Positions 36,774-46,706 of a DNA stretch of 64,000 nucleotides are shown piece after piece. Every line of letters begins with the position of its first letter. Positions within the stretch are counted from its first letter, which is position 1. The notes below the pieces were generated by a model. The model was not told the origin of the DNA and made no database searches. It was given only the letters and a program-made list of their open reading frames with translations. The stretch is from positions 1-64,000 of the forward strand of contig CAVYWS010000005.1 in assembly GCA_963772265.1 (NCBI GenBank), read 5' to 3'. This stretch comes from Mayfieldus sp963772265. Lineage in GTDB: Bacteria; Actinomycetota; Thermoleophilia; Solirubrobacterales; 70-9. The position numbers were made by a program, and so were the translations under genes.

Positions 36774-38983
36774 ATGACCAATCAAATCGAGCTTCCGCAG
36801 GATCTGCAGAAGCTCCTGGACAGGGTCGCTCCCGACGACCGCGTGGCAGTGGGGGAGGCGCTACAGCGCGCTCTTCAATCCGAGTCCGATCTACGCGACG
36901 CCACCCGGCAGATGGCCGAGGCGCAGCGGATCGCCGGCTTCGGCAACTGGGAGTGGGACATCGAGGGCGACAGCCTCACCTGGTCCGAGGAGCTGTACCG
37001 GATCTTCGGCGTCGAACGGGACACCTTCGACGCCAATTTCGACGCCTACATCGCGCTGATCCACCCGCATGACCGGCGCCGCGTCCACGACGAGATCCGC
37101 CGCTCGATGGCGGAGGGCAAGCCCTTCGTGCTCGACCACCGGATCCTGCTCGACGAGGAGACCTCGCGCACCGTGCGCTGCCACGGCGAGCCGGTCGTCG
37201 ACGGCGACGGCGAGGTCATCCGCCTGTTCGGCGTCTGCCAGGACATCACCGAGCTCGCCGACTCCGAGCGGGCGCGCCGCTCGGCCGAGGACCGCTTCCG
37301 CAACGCCTTCGAGCATGCCCCGATCGGGGTCGCGCTGGTCACGATCGAGGGCGACGGGCTGGGCAGCTTCCTTGCCGTCAACCGCGCGATGTGCGCGCTG
37401 ACCGGCTACAGCGAGGACGAGCTGACCGACCTCTCGCTCGACGAGATCACGGTCCCAGAGGACCGCCATCTCGACCGCGCCCAGCGACGGCGGCTGCTGC
37501 GCGGCAAGTTCGACTCCTACACGGTCGAGAAGCGCTTCCTCCATCACGAGGGCCATGAGGTCTGGGGCCAGTTCAGCCTCTCGCTGGCCCGCGAGAACGG
37601 CGAGGCGGCCCCCTACGGAATCCTTCAGATGCAGGACATAAGCGAGCGCCGCCGCTTCGAGCAGCGCCTCCGCTACCTCGCCGACCACGACGCCCTCACC
37701 GGCCTCGCCAACCGTCGCCGCTTCCGCGGCGAGCTCGAGCAGCAGATCGCCTTCTACGCCCGCTACGGCGGCCAGGGGGCGGTGCTGATCGTCGACGTCG
37801 ACCACTTCAAGCAGGTCAACGACACCGCCGGGCACCAGGCCGGCGACAACGTGATCCGCGAGATCGCCGAGCTGCTGCGGGCCCGGGCCCGGGTCTCCGA
37901 CGCGGTCGCGAGGCTGTCGGGCGACGAGTTCGCCGTCCTGCTTCCGCAGACCGACCGCGAGGGCGCGATCCGCTTCGCCGAGGACCTGCGCCGCGAGGTC
38001 CGGCTGCACAGCACCGCGACCGGCCCGATGCCGGTGACGATCAGCATCGGCGTCGCGATGTTCGGCGGCGACGCCGAGCAGGGCGGCGAGCCGGCCCTGG
38101 TCGCCGCCGACCTGGCGATGTACGAGGCCAAGGAGCAGGGCCGCGACCGGGTCGTCCTGGTCGACGAGCCCGGCGAGGGCCGCGAGGCGAGCCGCACCAG
38201 CCTCAGCACCTCGGCCCGGATCCGCGACGCCCTGGTTCGCGACCGGCTCGTCCTCTACCAGCAGCCGATCGTCGACCTTCGCACCGGGCGGGCCGACCGT
38301 CACGAGCTCTTGCTTCGAATCGCCGACGAGGAGGGCAACCTGCTTCCGGCCGGCCGCTTCATCCAGACCGCGGAGCAGTTCGGGATGGTCCAGGAGCTCG
38401 ACCGCTGGGTCGTCGGCGAGGCGATTTCGCTGCTGCAGGACTTCCATGAGAAGGGCAACGGCGATCCCGGCGCAAGCCGGAGTTCGGCCTGCACGTGAAC
38501 CTCTCGGGAAGCTCGATCACCGACGCCGCGGTGCTCGAGTACATCGAGCGCTCCTTCGACACCAGCGACGCCTGGCCCGGGGCGATCACCTTCGAGATCA
38601 CCGAGACGGCGGCGATCCGCAACTTCGAGACCGCGGCGGCGTTCGCCGACCGGCTGACCGAGTTCGGCTGCTCGATCGCGATCGACGACTACGGGGTCGG
38701 CTTCGGGCCCTTCTACTACCTCAAGCACCTTCCCTTCGACCTGATCAAGATCGACGGCGACTTCATCCGCGACCTGCCGCGCAACGACGCCGACCAGCTG
38801 ACCGTCAAGGCGATCGTCGAGATCGCCCGCGGGCTGGGCAAGACGACGATCGCCGAGTTCGTCGAGGAGCCATCGACGGTCGAGCTGCTGCGCGAGCTCG
38901 GGGTCGACATGGCGCAGGGCTTTCACCTCGGCAAGCCGGTCGCGTTCGGCCGAGGGCTGGGGCTAGGGCCTCCCACGGTGTAG
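36774..38983 (+). CDS. PAS-PAS-GGDEF-EAL cyclic di-GMP signalling protein, one frameshift
   Basis: About 736 residues. Two PAS domains (about 45-165 and 170-300; FGNWEWDIEGDSLTWSEELY, HAPIGVALVTIEGDG, MQDISERRR). A GGDEF domain (DHDALTGLANRRRF, VDVDHFKQVND, active loop RLSGDEFAVLL near 380), expected to make c-di-GMP. An EAL domain (HELLLRI in place of ExL, VNLSGSSI, FEITETAAIRN, AIDDYGVGFGPFYYL, DLIKIDGDFI); the metal-binding Asp pair remains but the EAL motif reads ELL. One base is missing near 38482. No transmembrane segment, so probably cytosolic. Divergent from the YyaL gene. Confidence 0.9.
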
Positions 38984-38986
38984 GTT
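38981..38986 (+). promoter_or_regulatory. -10 element for a near-leaderless ACT-domain gene
   Basis: TAGGTT overlaps the stop region of the upstream gene, 9 nt before the ATG at 38996; no ribosome site. Confidence 0.4.
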
Positions 38987-38995
38987 GCCATTGCG

Positions 38996-39367
38996 ATGGC
39001 GACCAACCTCACCGTCATCCTCGAGGATCGGCCCGGCGAGCTGGCGAGGCTGGGCGAGGCCACGGGCACCAACGGGGTCAACATCCTCGGGATGGCCGCC
39101 TTCACCGGCGAGGGCAACGGCGTGATCCAGGTCCTGGTCGAGGACGCCGCCAAGGCCCGCGCGGCGCTGGAGCAGGCCGGGATCGGGATCGCCGACGAGC
39201 GCGAGGCTCTGGTCGTCGACGTCAACGACCAGCCGGGCTCGCTCGGGGAGCTGGCCCGCGACCTGGCCGAGGCCAGCGTCAACATCGAGCTCGCCTACAC
39301 GACCTTCGGCGGCGTCAAGCTCGTGATCGTCACCGACGACCTCGACGCCGCCCGCGCGGCGATCTAG
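38996..39367 (+). CDS. Tandem ACT-domain protein
   Basis: A 123-residue stand-alone protein made of two ACT-type units: NLTVILEDRPGELARLGEAT and VVDVNDQPGSLGELARDLAE, each with the DxPGxL ligand-binding loop, followed by sheet segments GVNILGMAAF and VNIELAYTTF. ACT domains bind amino acids and signal to enzymes or regulators. The ligand and partner are unknown. Lies 12 bases after the GGDEF-EAL gene; its transcript ends at the hairpin at 39377-39427. Confidence 0.8.
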   Translation: MATNLTVILEDRPGELARLGEATGTNGVNILGMAAFTGEGNGVIQVLVEDAAKARAALEQAGIGIADEREALVVDVNDQPGSLGELARDLAEASVNIELAYTTFGGVKLVIVTDDLDAARAAI

Positions 39368-39376
39368 CCGCAATCT

Positions 39377-39427
39377 GATCGATTGATGTTTTGGGGGGCC
39401 TATGGCGCCCCAATCCATCGATCGATC
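39377..39427. terminator. Long imperfect hairpin between convergent genes
   Basis: Outer arms GATCGATTGATG (39377-39388) and CATCGATCGATC (39416-39427) pair with one mismatch. An inner TTGGGG/CCCCAA extends the stem. It sits between the ACT gene and the aminotransferase gene, so it can terminate both. Confidence 0.7.
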
Positions 39428-40819
39428 TAGCCGGCGGTGACGTCGCGCGCGAAGGCCTCGAACGCGTCGAGGTAGTGCTGGAGGTGCTCGTCGGAGTGGG
39501 CGATCGAGAGCGTCCACTCCTCCTCGACGCCCGGGGTCATGAAGATGCCGTGGTTCATGTGGTACAGCCAGGCCAGGGTCGAGAGGTCGCCGTCGACCTT
39601 GGTCAGGTAGTCGCGGTACTCGTACATGCGCTCGGGCGAGAAGACGACGCAGCCCTTGGCGCCGAGCCCCTCGGTGTAGGCGGGGAGCCCGTACTGGTCG
39701 ATGATCGCCTGGCAGCCGTCGAGCAGCTTGCGGTTTGAGCCCTCGAGCTTCGCGTAGGCGTCCTCGGTCAGGACCTCGGTCAGCGCCGCCTCGGCCGCGG
39801 CCATCACCAGCGGGTTGCCGTTGAAGGTCCCGTACTGGTGCACGGTGCCGTCGGCGACGATCGCCGCCAGCTCCTCGGTCATCCCGATCGAGCCGCCGGG
39901 GTAGCCGCCGCAGGTCGCCTTCGCGAGGGTGATGATGTCCGGAGTGACCCCGAAGCGCTTGGTCGCGCCGCCGGATGAGATCGTCGCGCCGGTCTTGACC
40001 TCGTCGAAGATCAGCTTCACGCCGTGCTCGGCGGTCAGCTCGCGGACCCGCTCCAGGTAGCCGTCGCGCGGCGGGATGATGTTGATGTTCATCATCGCCG
40101 GCTCCATGATCAGCCCGGCGACCTGGTCGCCGATCTTCTCGAGGACGTGCTCGAGCGCCTCGGCGTCGTTGAAGGGGACCGAGCGGGTCAGCTCGGTGAT
40201 CGCCTTCGGATAGCCGGCGCCGTAGGGGACGCTGACCGGGTCGTCGCGCTCGCCGAGCGCCTCCAGCGGCGGGTAGACCGAGACCATCACCGCGTCGTGG
40301 TGGCCGTGGTAGGAGCCCTCGATCTTGAGGATCATGTCGCGGCCGGTGGCGCCGCGCGAGAGGTGGACGGCGTCCATCGTCGACTCGGTGCCGGAGTTGG
40401 TGAAGCGCCACTGCGGCAGCCCGAAGCGGCGGCTGAGCTCCTCGGCGACGGCGATCGAGCCCTCGGTCGGGGCGGCGAAATGGGTGCCCTCGTCGACCCG
40501 GGCCTTGACCGCGGCGCCGACGTCGGGGTTGGCGTGGCCGATGCACATCACCCCGAAGCCGTTGTGGAAGTCGAGGTACTCGTTGCCGTCGACGTCCCAG
40601 ACCTGGGCGCCGAGGCCGCGCTCGATGTAGACCGGCCAGGGGTCGTTGGCCTGAAACGAGGAGGGGACGCCGTTCGGCATCACCTTCATCGCCCGCTGGT
40701 AGTACTCGGCCGAGCGGCCGCGTGCGCTCCCGGAAGCCGGCCATCTGGCCTTCGGTCAGCGAGGCGATCCGCTTGCGGTCGATCGCGGAAACCCCCGTCG
40801 TGTCGCTCTCGACGGTCAT
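39427..40819 (-). CDS. Class III aminotransferase, glutamate-1-semialdehyde aminomutase-like
   Basis: PLP enzyme of about 463 residues. Visible: KVMPNGVPSSFQANDPWPVY, VWDVDGNEYLDFHNGFGVM, FTNSGTESTMDAVHLSRG (phosphate cup), SYHGHHDAVM, LIFDEVKTG (Asp contacting PLP), DIITLAKATCGGYPGGS (Schiff-base Lys), and QYGTFNGNPLVMAA. One extra base near 40717 shifts the first 35 residues. ATG 40819 has a TACGCT -10 element 8 nt upstream. GSA aminomutase (HemL) is possible, but the sequence also fits broader acetylornithine/beta-amino acid relatives; no other haem gene is nearby. Confidence 0.75.
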
Positions 40820-40827
40820 CGCCGTCC

Positions 40828-40833
40828 AGCGTA
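40828..40833 (-). promoter_or_regulatory. -10 element for the leaderless aminotransferase gene
   Basis: TACGCT on the minus strand, 8 nt before the ATG at 40819. Confidence 0.4.
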
Positions 40834-40921
40834 TCGGGGAGCAGGACGGGGTTGGCGGCGCCGGGCGCGATTCTGCCGGTGGGGAGCAACGAGGCGCCGC
40901 CGCCGCTCCTCCCCGTCGGAG

Positions 40922-42085
40922 TCAGGTCTCGGCGGGCAGTGGCTGGCGGACGAAGAAGGCGCCGGTGAGCGTCGCGCAGGCGAGCGCCGCGCGCGGAGGC
41001 GAAGAAGAAGGCGGCGCGGTAGCCGCCCAGCGCCGCCGCGGCGCCGACCGCGGGAGAGCCGATCAGCATCCCGAGGTCGAAGTTGGCGGTGAAGGTTCCC
41101 ATCGCCGCCCCGCGGCGCTCCGGGACGACCCGGTTGACGGCCAGCAGCGACAGCGAGGGGAACAGCAGCGAGAACGCCGGCGCCCATCGCGATCGCCCCC
41201 AGCACCACGACGAAGAGGGTGTCGGCGATCCCGATCAGGAACAGCCCGGCCGCCTCGGTCAGCGCCGCACCGAACGCGCACTGGGCCGGGCCGATCCGGT
41301 CCGGCAGGCCCCCTCCGACCAGCCGCGTCGCGACCACGGTGCCGGCGAAGACGCTGAACACCTCGGCGCCGTGGCCGATCCCGCGCTGGTCGAGGCTGAG
41401 GACGATGAACGCCGCGACCGCCGCGTAGCCGATCACCCCGAGGGCGAAGGTGCCGCCCGGGCCGGCGGCCTCGCGCGAGATCAGCGGCCCGCGCGCCCGC
41501 TCTCCGGCCGGGGCGACGCCCTCGGGCAGCCGCGAGGCGACGATCGCGCGCGACCGCAGCGGTGCCGCCGCGGCGAAGGCCCAGACGAGGTTGTAGCCGC
41601 CGAGATGCAGCAGCAGCTCTCCGACCGGCGGGCCGAGGGTGAGCCCGGTCCAGATCGCCAGGCCGTAGAGGCCGATCATGCGGCCGCGCCGCTCCTCCGG
41701 CGCCATGTCGATGACCCAGGCCGAGCCGGCGGTGAACACGGTGCCCTCGCCGGCGCCGAGGAAGAGGCGCGAGACGATCAGGCCCGGGGATGCTCGCCGG
41801 GCAGGAACAGCAGCCCGCCGGCGATCACCGCGAGGCCGGCGCCGGCGATCACGGTCACCCGGCGGCCCGCGGCGGTCGGCGAAGTTGCCGGCGATCGGGC
41901 GGCAGACGATCCCGGTCAGGGCGAAGGCGCCGGTGACGATCCCGACCTCGAGATCGGTCCCGTTGAGCTGCTCGCTGACGAAGTTGGGCAGGACCGGCAG
42001 GGTGGCGCCGATCGCCAGCAGGCCGAGGTTGGTGACGGCGAAGATGCCGGCGAACGAGCCGCCCAGCTGCGGTCCTCGCTCACCT
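40922..42085 (-). CDS. MFS transporter, frameshifted
   Basis: Twelve-helix major facilitator protein. Legible parts in several frames: AGIFAVTNLGLLAIGATLPV, VGIVTGAFALTGIVCRPIAG, NFADRRGP (motif A-like loop), LIVSRLFLGAGEGTVFTAG, DMAPEERRGRMIGLYGLAIW, TFALGVIGYAAVAAFIVLSL, PERRGAAMGTFTANFDLG, and the end TGAFFVRQPLPAET with TGA at 40922. Shifts lie near 40995, 41180, 41790, 41880 and at the start. About 385-390 residues. Substrate unknown. It overlaps or abuts the end of the acyl-CoA ligase gene upstream, suggesting one operon. Confidence 0.78.
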
Positions 42086-43543
42086 GCGCTCTCAGCTCCG
42101 CGCGCTTGATCTTGCCGCTCGCGCGTCTTCGGCAGCTCGTCGGCGAACTCGACGATGCGGGGGAACTTGTAGGGGGCCGTGGCCCGCTTGCAGTGCTCCT
42201 GAAGCTCGCGGACCAGCTCGTCGGAGGGCTCGCCGTCGCGCAGGACGACGATCGCCCGCACGACCGCGCCGCGCTCGGGGTCGGGCGCGGCCACCGCCGC
42301 CGCCTCGGCCACCGCCGGGATGCGAGACCAGCGCCGACTCGACCTCGAACGGCCCGATCCGGTAGCCGGAGGAGAGGATCAGGTCGTCGCTTCGGCCCTC
42401 GAAGAAGAGATAGCCGTCCGCGTCCTCGCGCACCAGGTCGCCGGTCCGCCACCAGTCGCCCTCGAAAGGCTCGCCGTCGAGGTAGCGGGCGAAGAAGGTC
42501 GGGCAGGAGCCGGGCCGAAGCTGCAGCTCGCCAGCTGCGCCGTCCTCGCCTCGCGCGATCCGGACCTCGAAGCCGGGCAGCGGCTTGCCCATCGAGCCGG
42601 GCCGGACCGGCTCGCCGGGCCGCATCCCGGTCACCTGCGCCGGTCTCGGTCTGGCCGTAGCCGTCGTGGATCTCGAGCCCGGTGGCGTCGCGAAAGGCGC
42701 TGATGATCTCCGGGTTGAGCGGCTCGCCGGCCGAGACCAGGTGGCGCAGCGACTCGATCGGGCGCAGCCGGGCGCGCTTGGCGAGCATCCGGTACTCGGT
42801 CGGCGCCTGGCAGAGGACGTTGACGCCCAGCTCCTCGCACGAGCTGCAGGCGCTCCTCGGGGTCGAAGCGGGCGTCGTGGATGACCGCCGTCGCGCCCCT
42901 GCAGCCAGGGCGCGACGAAGACGTTTCGGGCCGACTTCGACCAGCCGGTCGCGGTGGTGCACCAGGCGACGTCGCCGGGCTCGGCCCCGAACCAGTGCTC
43001 GGCCTGGGTCCGCTGGCCGGGCAGGTAGCGCTGCGCGTGCAGGGCGCCGCGCGGCTCGCCGGTGGTCCCCGAGGTGAAGACGATCAGCGCCCCCTCGCCG
43101 GGATCGAGGTCGGCCGGCTCGACCGGGGTCTCCTGGGGGCGGTCCTCGTCCATCGCCTCGTGGACCTCGGCCAGGGTCATCGCCTCGACCCCGCCGGGAA
43201 GCTCGGCGAGCAGCTCCTCCTCGCCCACGGCCAGGGCCGGGTTGGCGGCCGCGACCCGCAGCTCGAGGTCGTGGCGCCGCAGCTGCGTGTTGCAGGGCAG
43301 CGCGACCGCGCCCATGCGCCAGCAGGCGAGCATCGAGAGCACCCACTCGACCCGGTTGCCGACCAGCATCATCACCGCATCGCCGCGCCGCACGCCCCGG
43401 GCGGCGAAGGCGCCGGAGAGCCCGGCGCTGATCGCGATCAGCTCGCCGAAGTGCCAGACCCGCAGCTCGCCCTCGCGGTCGATCGCGATCAGGGCCCGGC
43501 CGGCGGCGGGGAAGCCCTCGAGCACGTCCTCGATGAAGTTCAC
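42085..43543 (-). CDS. AMP-forming acyl-CoA synthetase, frameshifted
   Basis: ANL-superfamily ligase that activates a carboxylate with ATP and CoA. Motifs: IVFTSGTTGEPRGALHAQRY (P-loop), TATGWSKSARNVF, LCQAPTEYRMLAKRA, IHDGYGQTETG (adenylate site), WWRTGDLVREDADGYLFFEG (hinge Asp), YKFPRIVEFADELPKT and SGKIKRAEL (catalytic Lys). At least five single-base shifts between 42090 and 42910. About 485-490 residues after repair. GTG 43543 has TACGGT 8 nt upstream. The fold resembles medium-chain and acetyl-CoA synthetases; the substrate is unknown. Confidence 0.85.
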
Positions 43544-43551
43544 GGCGGCGA

Positions 43552-43557
43552 ACCGTA
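43552..43557 (-). promoter_or_regulatory. -10 element for the leaderless acyl-CoA ligase gene
   Basis: TACGGT on the minus strand, 8 nt before the GTG at 43543. Confidence 0.4.
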
Positions 43558-43704
43558 CCCCTCGCGACCCCTTCCCGAACTTGAGCGCAGGGCCGATTTC
43601 TGGACGATCGTTGGGGGAAAAGTGAGATTGCCGTCGCGTCCCCGCGCGCGTACGTTGCCTTTCTCGTAGGTAATTTCGTAGGCAAGCGGAAGGCGGATCG
43701 GAAT

Positions 43705-45377
43705 ATGGGTGGCAGGTGGAGTCGTGTTGGATCTTTGCTGGTGGCGGTGGCGTGCGTCGCCCTGATGGCGCTGGCCCCGGCGGCAAGCGCCAACGGACCG
43801 GATCTACTGGGCCAACGACTTCGCGGACTCGATCTCCTGGGCCACGATCGACGGCAGCAATCAGGGCGGGAACCTGATCGGGCAAGGGCAGGGTGCGCCG
43901 ATCCACCGCCCCGAACAGCGAGGCGATCGACTCCCTCAGCGGCCGGATCTACTGGGTCAACTACGGCTCCATTACCGGCGGCGGAACCTCGATCGGTTGG
44001 GCCAACCTGAGCGGCGGCGGTGCCGGCACATTGATCTCCAACCCGAACGTGGTCAGCAGCCCGCACGGGATCGCGATCGATCCCACGACGAAGGCGTCTG
44101 TACTGGTCCAATTACAGCGACAACGATCAGGGCGGCCACGGCGGCGAGATCCACTGGGTCAGCCTCAACGCCAGCGGAACGATGACCGGTCCGGTCCACA
44201 GCTCTGAACACCGAACGGCGCCACCTGGTGGGCCCGCGTGGGCTGGCGATCGACCCCGCGGCCGGACGGATCTACTGGGTCAACCACGACGGCACCGTGC
44301 CGGGTCAACAGGTCTCCTTCGCGAACCTGAACGGCAGCGGCGGCAACGATCTGCCGAACACGGGCTCCGCAACCGTCGTTTCATCCCGATGGTGTGGCGC
44401 TCGACCTGGCCGGAGAACAGGGTCTTCTGGTCGAACTTCGACGATGCGGACCTGGGCAGCAGGCATCTCCTATGCCCTCTTGAGCGGCCGGCGGCGCCGA
44501 CCTCAACACCGCGGGCGCGACGGTGTTCTATCCGCACGGCGTCGCGATCGACCCCGAGCGGGCGCGGATCTACTGGCCGGACTTCTACCCGGACCACGCA
44601 ATCCAGGTTCTCCTTCGCCAGCCTCAACAACACCGGCGGGGGCAACCTGGCTCCGGACATGGGCCACTGTTCGGCGCGACGATGTTCAGGCCCAGCCAGC
44701 CGGTTCTGCAGAAGGATCCGAGCGGCATCGGTGCACCGGCATATCCGGCGGGACCCGAGGTCGGGGACACTCTCAGCCTGCTCGCAGGGAAGCTGGGCGG
44801 ACGGATGTCGTCGGCCTCGCAGATGTACCGAGCTCCGCAGAGTTCGGCTATCAGTGGAGCCGCGACGGCAGCGAAGATCGGCGGAGCGACGTCTCCCTCC
44901 TTCGTGCCCAGCTCGGGTGGCGACTACCGCTGCACGGTCACGGCCCGCAATGCGGCCGGCGATACGCAGCAGACCAGCGACCCGCACACGATCACGGCGC
45001 CGGCCAGCGGCGGCGGCTCGGGCTCGGGCAACGCCGGGTCCGCAGGCAAGAACGCCTCGAAAACGCCCAAGTGCCAGGGTAAGCGGGCGACGATGCTGGT
45101 CCGCTCCGGCGACGGCGGGACCTTCCGCGGGACGCGCGGCCCCGACGTGATCATCGGGACTTCAGGCGATGACGTGATCGTCGGGCGCGGCGGCGACGAC
45201 CTGATCTGCTCCCGCGGCGGCGATGACACGGTCAAGGGCGGAGGCGGTGCGGACAGGCTTCGCGGGGGCAACGGCGACGACACCCTGCTCGGCCAGCGCG
45301 GTAACGACGTCCTGGTCGGCGGTCGCGGCCACGATGTCTGCATCGGGGGCCCGGGCAGGGACCGGCGAAAGCCCTGA
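43705..45377 (+). CDS. Secreted YWTD-like beta-propeller with Ig-like and RTX repeats, frameshifted
   Basis: Exported multidomain protein. Signal peptide (LLVAVACVALMALAPAASA). Then at least five blades marked by RIYWAN, RIYWVNYGS, LYWSNYSD, RIYWVNHDG, RVFWSNFDD and RIYW, each followed by GxxxGIAIDP-type turns: a LDL-receptor-B/NHL-like propeller. Next an Ig/PKD-like segment (YQWSRDGSKIGGATSPSF and GGDYRCTVTARNAAG). The C-terminal RTX calcium-binding nonapeptides (GRGGDDLICSRGGDDTVKGG, GGNGDDTLLGQRGNDVLVGG) lie at about 45130-45340. At least seven single-base shifts lie between 43797 and 44680. Likely calcium-stabilised extracellular binding protein; ligand unknown. Confidence 0.82.
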
Positions 45378-45399
45378 GGGCCCGGGGGCTCGGAGGCAC

Positions 45400-45545
45400 A
45401 ATGGCGTGCCGTCGTAGATCCTGCGCAGGACCACACCGCCGGCTGACGCGGGGTCGGTGCAGAGCCTGCAGGAGACGCACCGCGCGAGGCTCTCGTCGGC
45501 GACGTCGTGGGTTCCGCCGGCGTCCTCTGTGAGGACGCCGCGGAG
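45400..45545 (-). pseudogene. Decayed tandem copy of the ferredoxin domain
   Basis: Directly after the TAG of the sucD-ferredoxin frame, and in the same frame, the sequence continues as GVLTEDAGGTHDVADESLAR, CVSCRLC, then VVLRRIYDGTPL. It aligns with the preceding ferredoxin C-terminus (CVLCGLC, then VTVRKLYDGTTL) in spacing and order. The first CP motif is replaced by LRG, so one cluster ligand is gone. There is no start or clear stop. Reads as a tandem duplication remnant. Confidence 0.6.
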
Positions 45546-46706
45546 CTAGAGCGTCGTGCCGTCGTAGAGCTTGCGAACGGTGACCGTCCCCGGCGGGCGC
45601 GGCCTCGATGCAGAGCCCGCAGAGGACGCACTCGTCGAGGTTCTCCTCGACGATCGTCGACGGACCCGCCGCCGTCGCTGAAGATGTCGACCGGGCAGAC
45701 CTCCTCGAGCTTCGCCGCCAGCTCGGCGTCACCGGCGACCGACTCGTCGACCTCGACCTCGATGAAGATCGCGTCGAGCTTCTCAGCCACGACAGCCGCT
45801 CCCAGCTTCTGCTTCACCGCGTCGGGGATCTCGTCGATCCGCTCGACGACCTTGATCCCGGCTCCCTCGAGGCGGGCGATCTTCTGCGCCGCCGTGTCCT
45901 CCTCGCCCTCGACGATCGTGCCGGCATGGCCGAAGCTCATCCCCTTCATCTCCTCGGAGTCCATGAACTTGCCGGCCATGAAGGCGACGATCGGAAGCCG
46001 CGAGTCGTTCTCCTTGACCCACTCGGCTAGCTGGGCCTCCATCCGCCCGCCCGGCTCGGTGTAGATCACGATCGCCTCGGTCTGCTCGTCGGCTTCGAAC
46101 AGCGGCATCAGCTCGGCGTAGGTGGAGCCGATGATCGCGTCGCCGCCGATCGAGACCGCGGTCGAGACCCCCAGCCCGGCCGCGGTCAGCGAGGAGGAGA
46201 TCTCGGTCGTCATCCCGCCCGAGCGAGACATCACGCCGACCGGTCCCGGCGCGTAGGCCTTGGCCGCGTCCTTGGCCGGGCCGCCGATCCCGCCCATCTT
46301 GCAGACCTCGGGAACGATCACGCCGAGGCAGTTGGGGCCGATGATCCGCGCCCCGCGCATCGCGGCAAGCTCGACCATCTGGGCGACGTCGCCGCGGGGG
46401 ATGCGCTCGGTGACGACGACGACCAGCTTGATCGCCGTTCTCGATCGCCTCGAAGACGGCGTCCTTGGTGAAGGCGGGGGGGACGGTGACGACCGAGCCG
46501 TCGACCGGCGCGCCGTGGTTCTCGACCGCCTGGGCGACGGTGTCGAAGACCGGCACGCCGTGGACCTCACGCCCCTTGCGGCCCGGGGTGACGCCGCCGA
46601 CCACCTTCGATCCGTAGTCGAGGCACTCGCGGGTCAGGTTGACCGCCTCGCGCCCGGTGATCCCCTGGACGATGAAGGTCGTGTCCTTGGTCAGCAGGAT
46701 GCTCAT
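45546..46706 (-). CDS. sucD: Succinyl-CoA synthetase alpha subunit with apparent C-terminal [4Fe-4S] ferredoxin domain
   Basis: SucD part (first about 305 residues): FIVQGITGREAVNLT, GVTPGRKG, MGGIGGPAKDAAKAYAPG, VMSRSGGMTTEISSSL, SIGGDAIIGSTYAEL, and the phosphohistidine loop SFGHAGTIVEGEE. It catalyses succinyl-CoA to succinate with nucleotide formation, in complex with SucC. The frame then runs without a stop into a ferredoxin-like domain (KLDAIFIEVEVDE, VCPVDIF, CVLCGLCIEAAPAG, LYDGTTL) with four Cys, enough for one cluster. A GTGGCTGA at the junction suggests the true arrangement may be overlapping genes separated by an indel. Shifts near 46435, 45665 and 45597. ATGA overlap with sucC. 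Confidence 0.85.

Noticed and set aside
36891..38447. A 518-residue open frame antisense to the GGDEF-EAL gene
   Set aside because: Shadow frame without motifs; the plus strand has PAS, SGDEF and EAL signatures.
43654..43686. TTGCCT...AGGCAA arms before the propeller gene as an operator
   Set aside because: Short arms with a long loop and no matching promoter geometry; could be chance.
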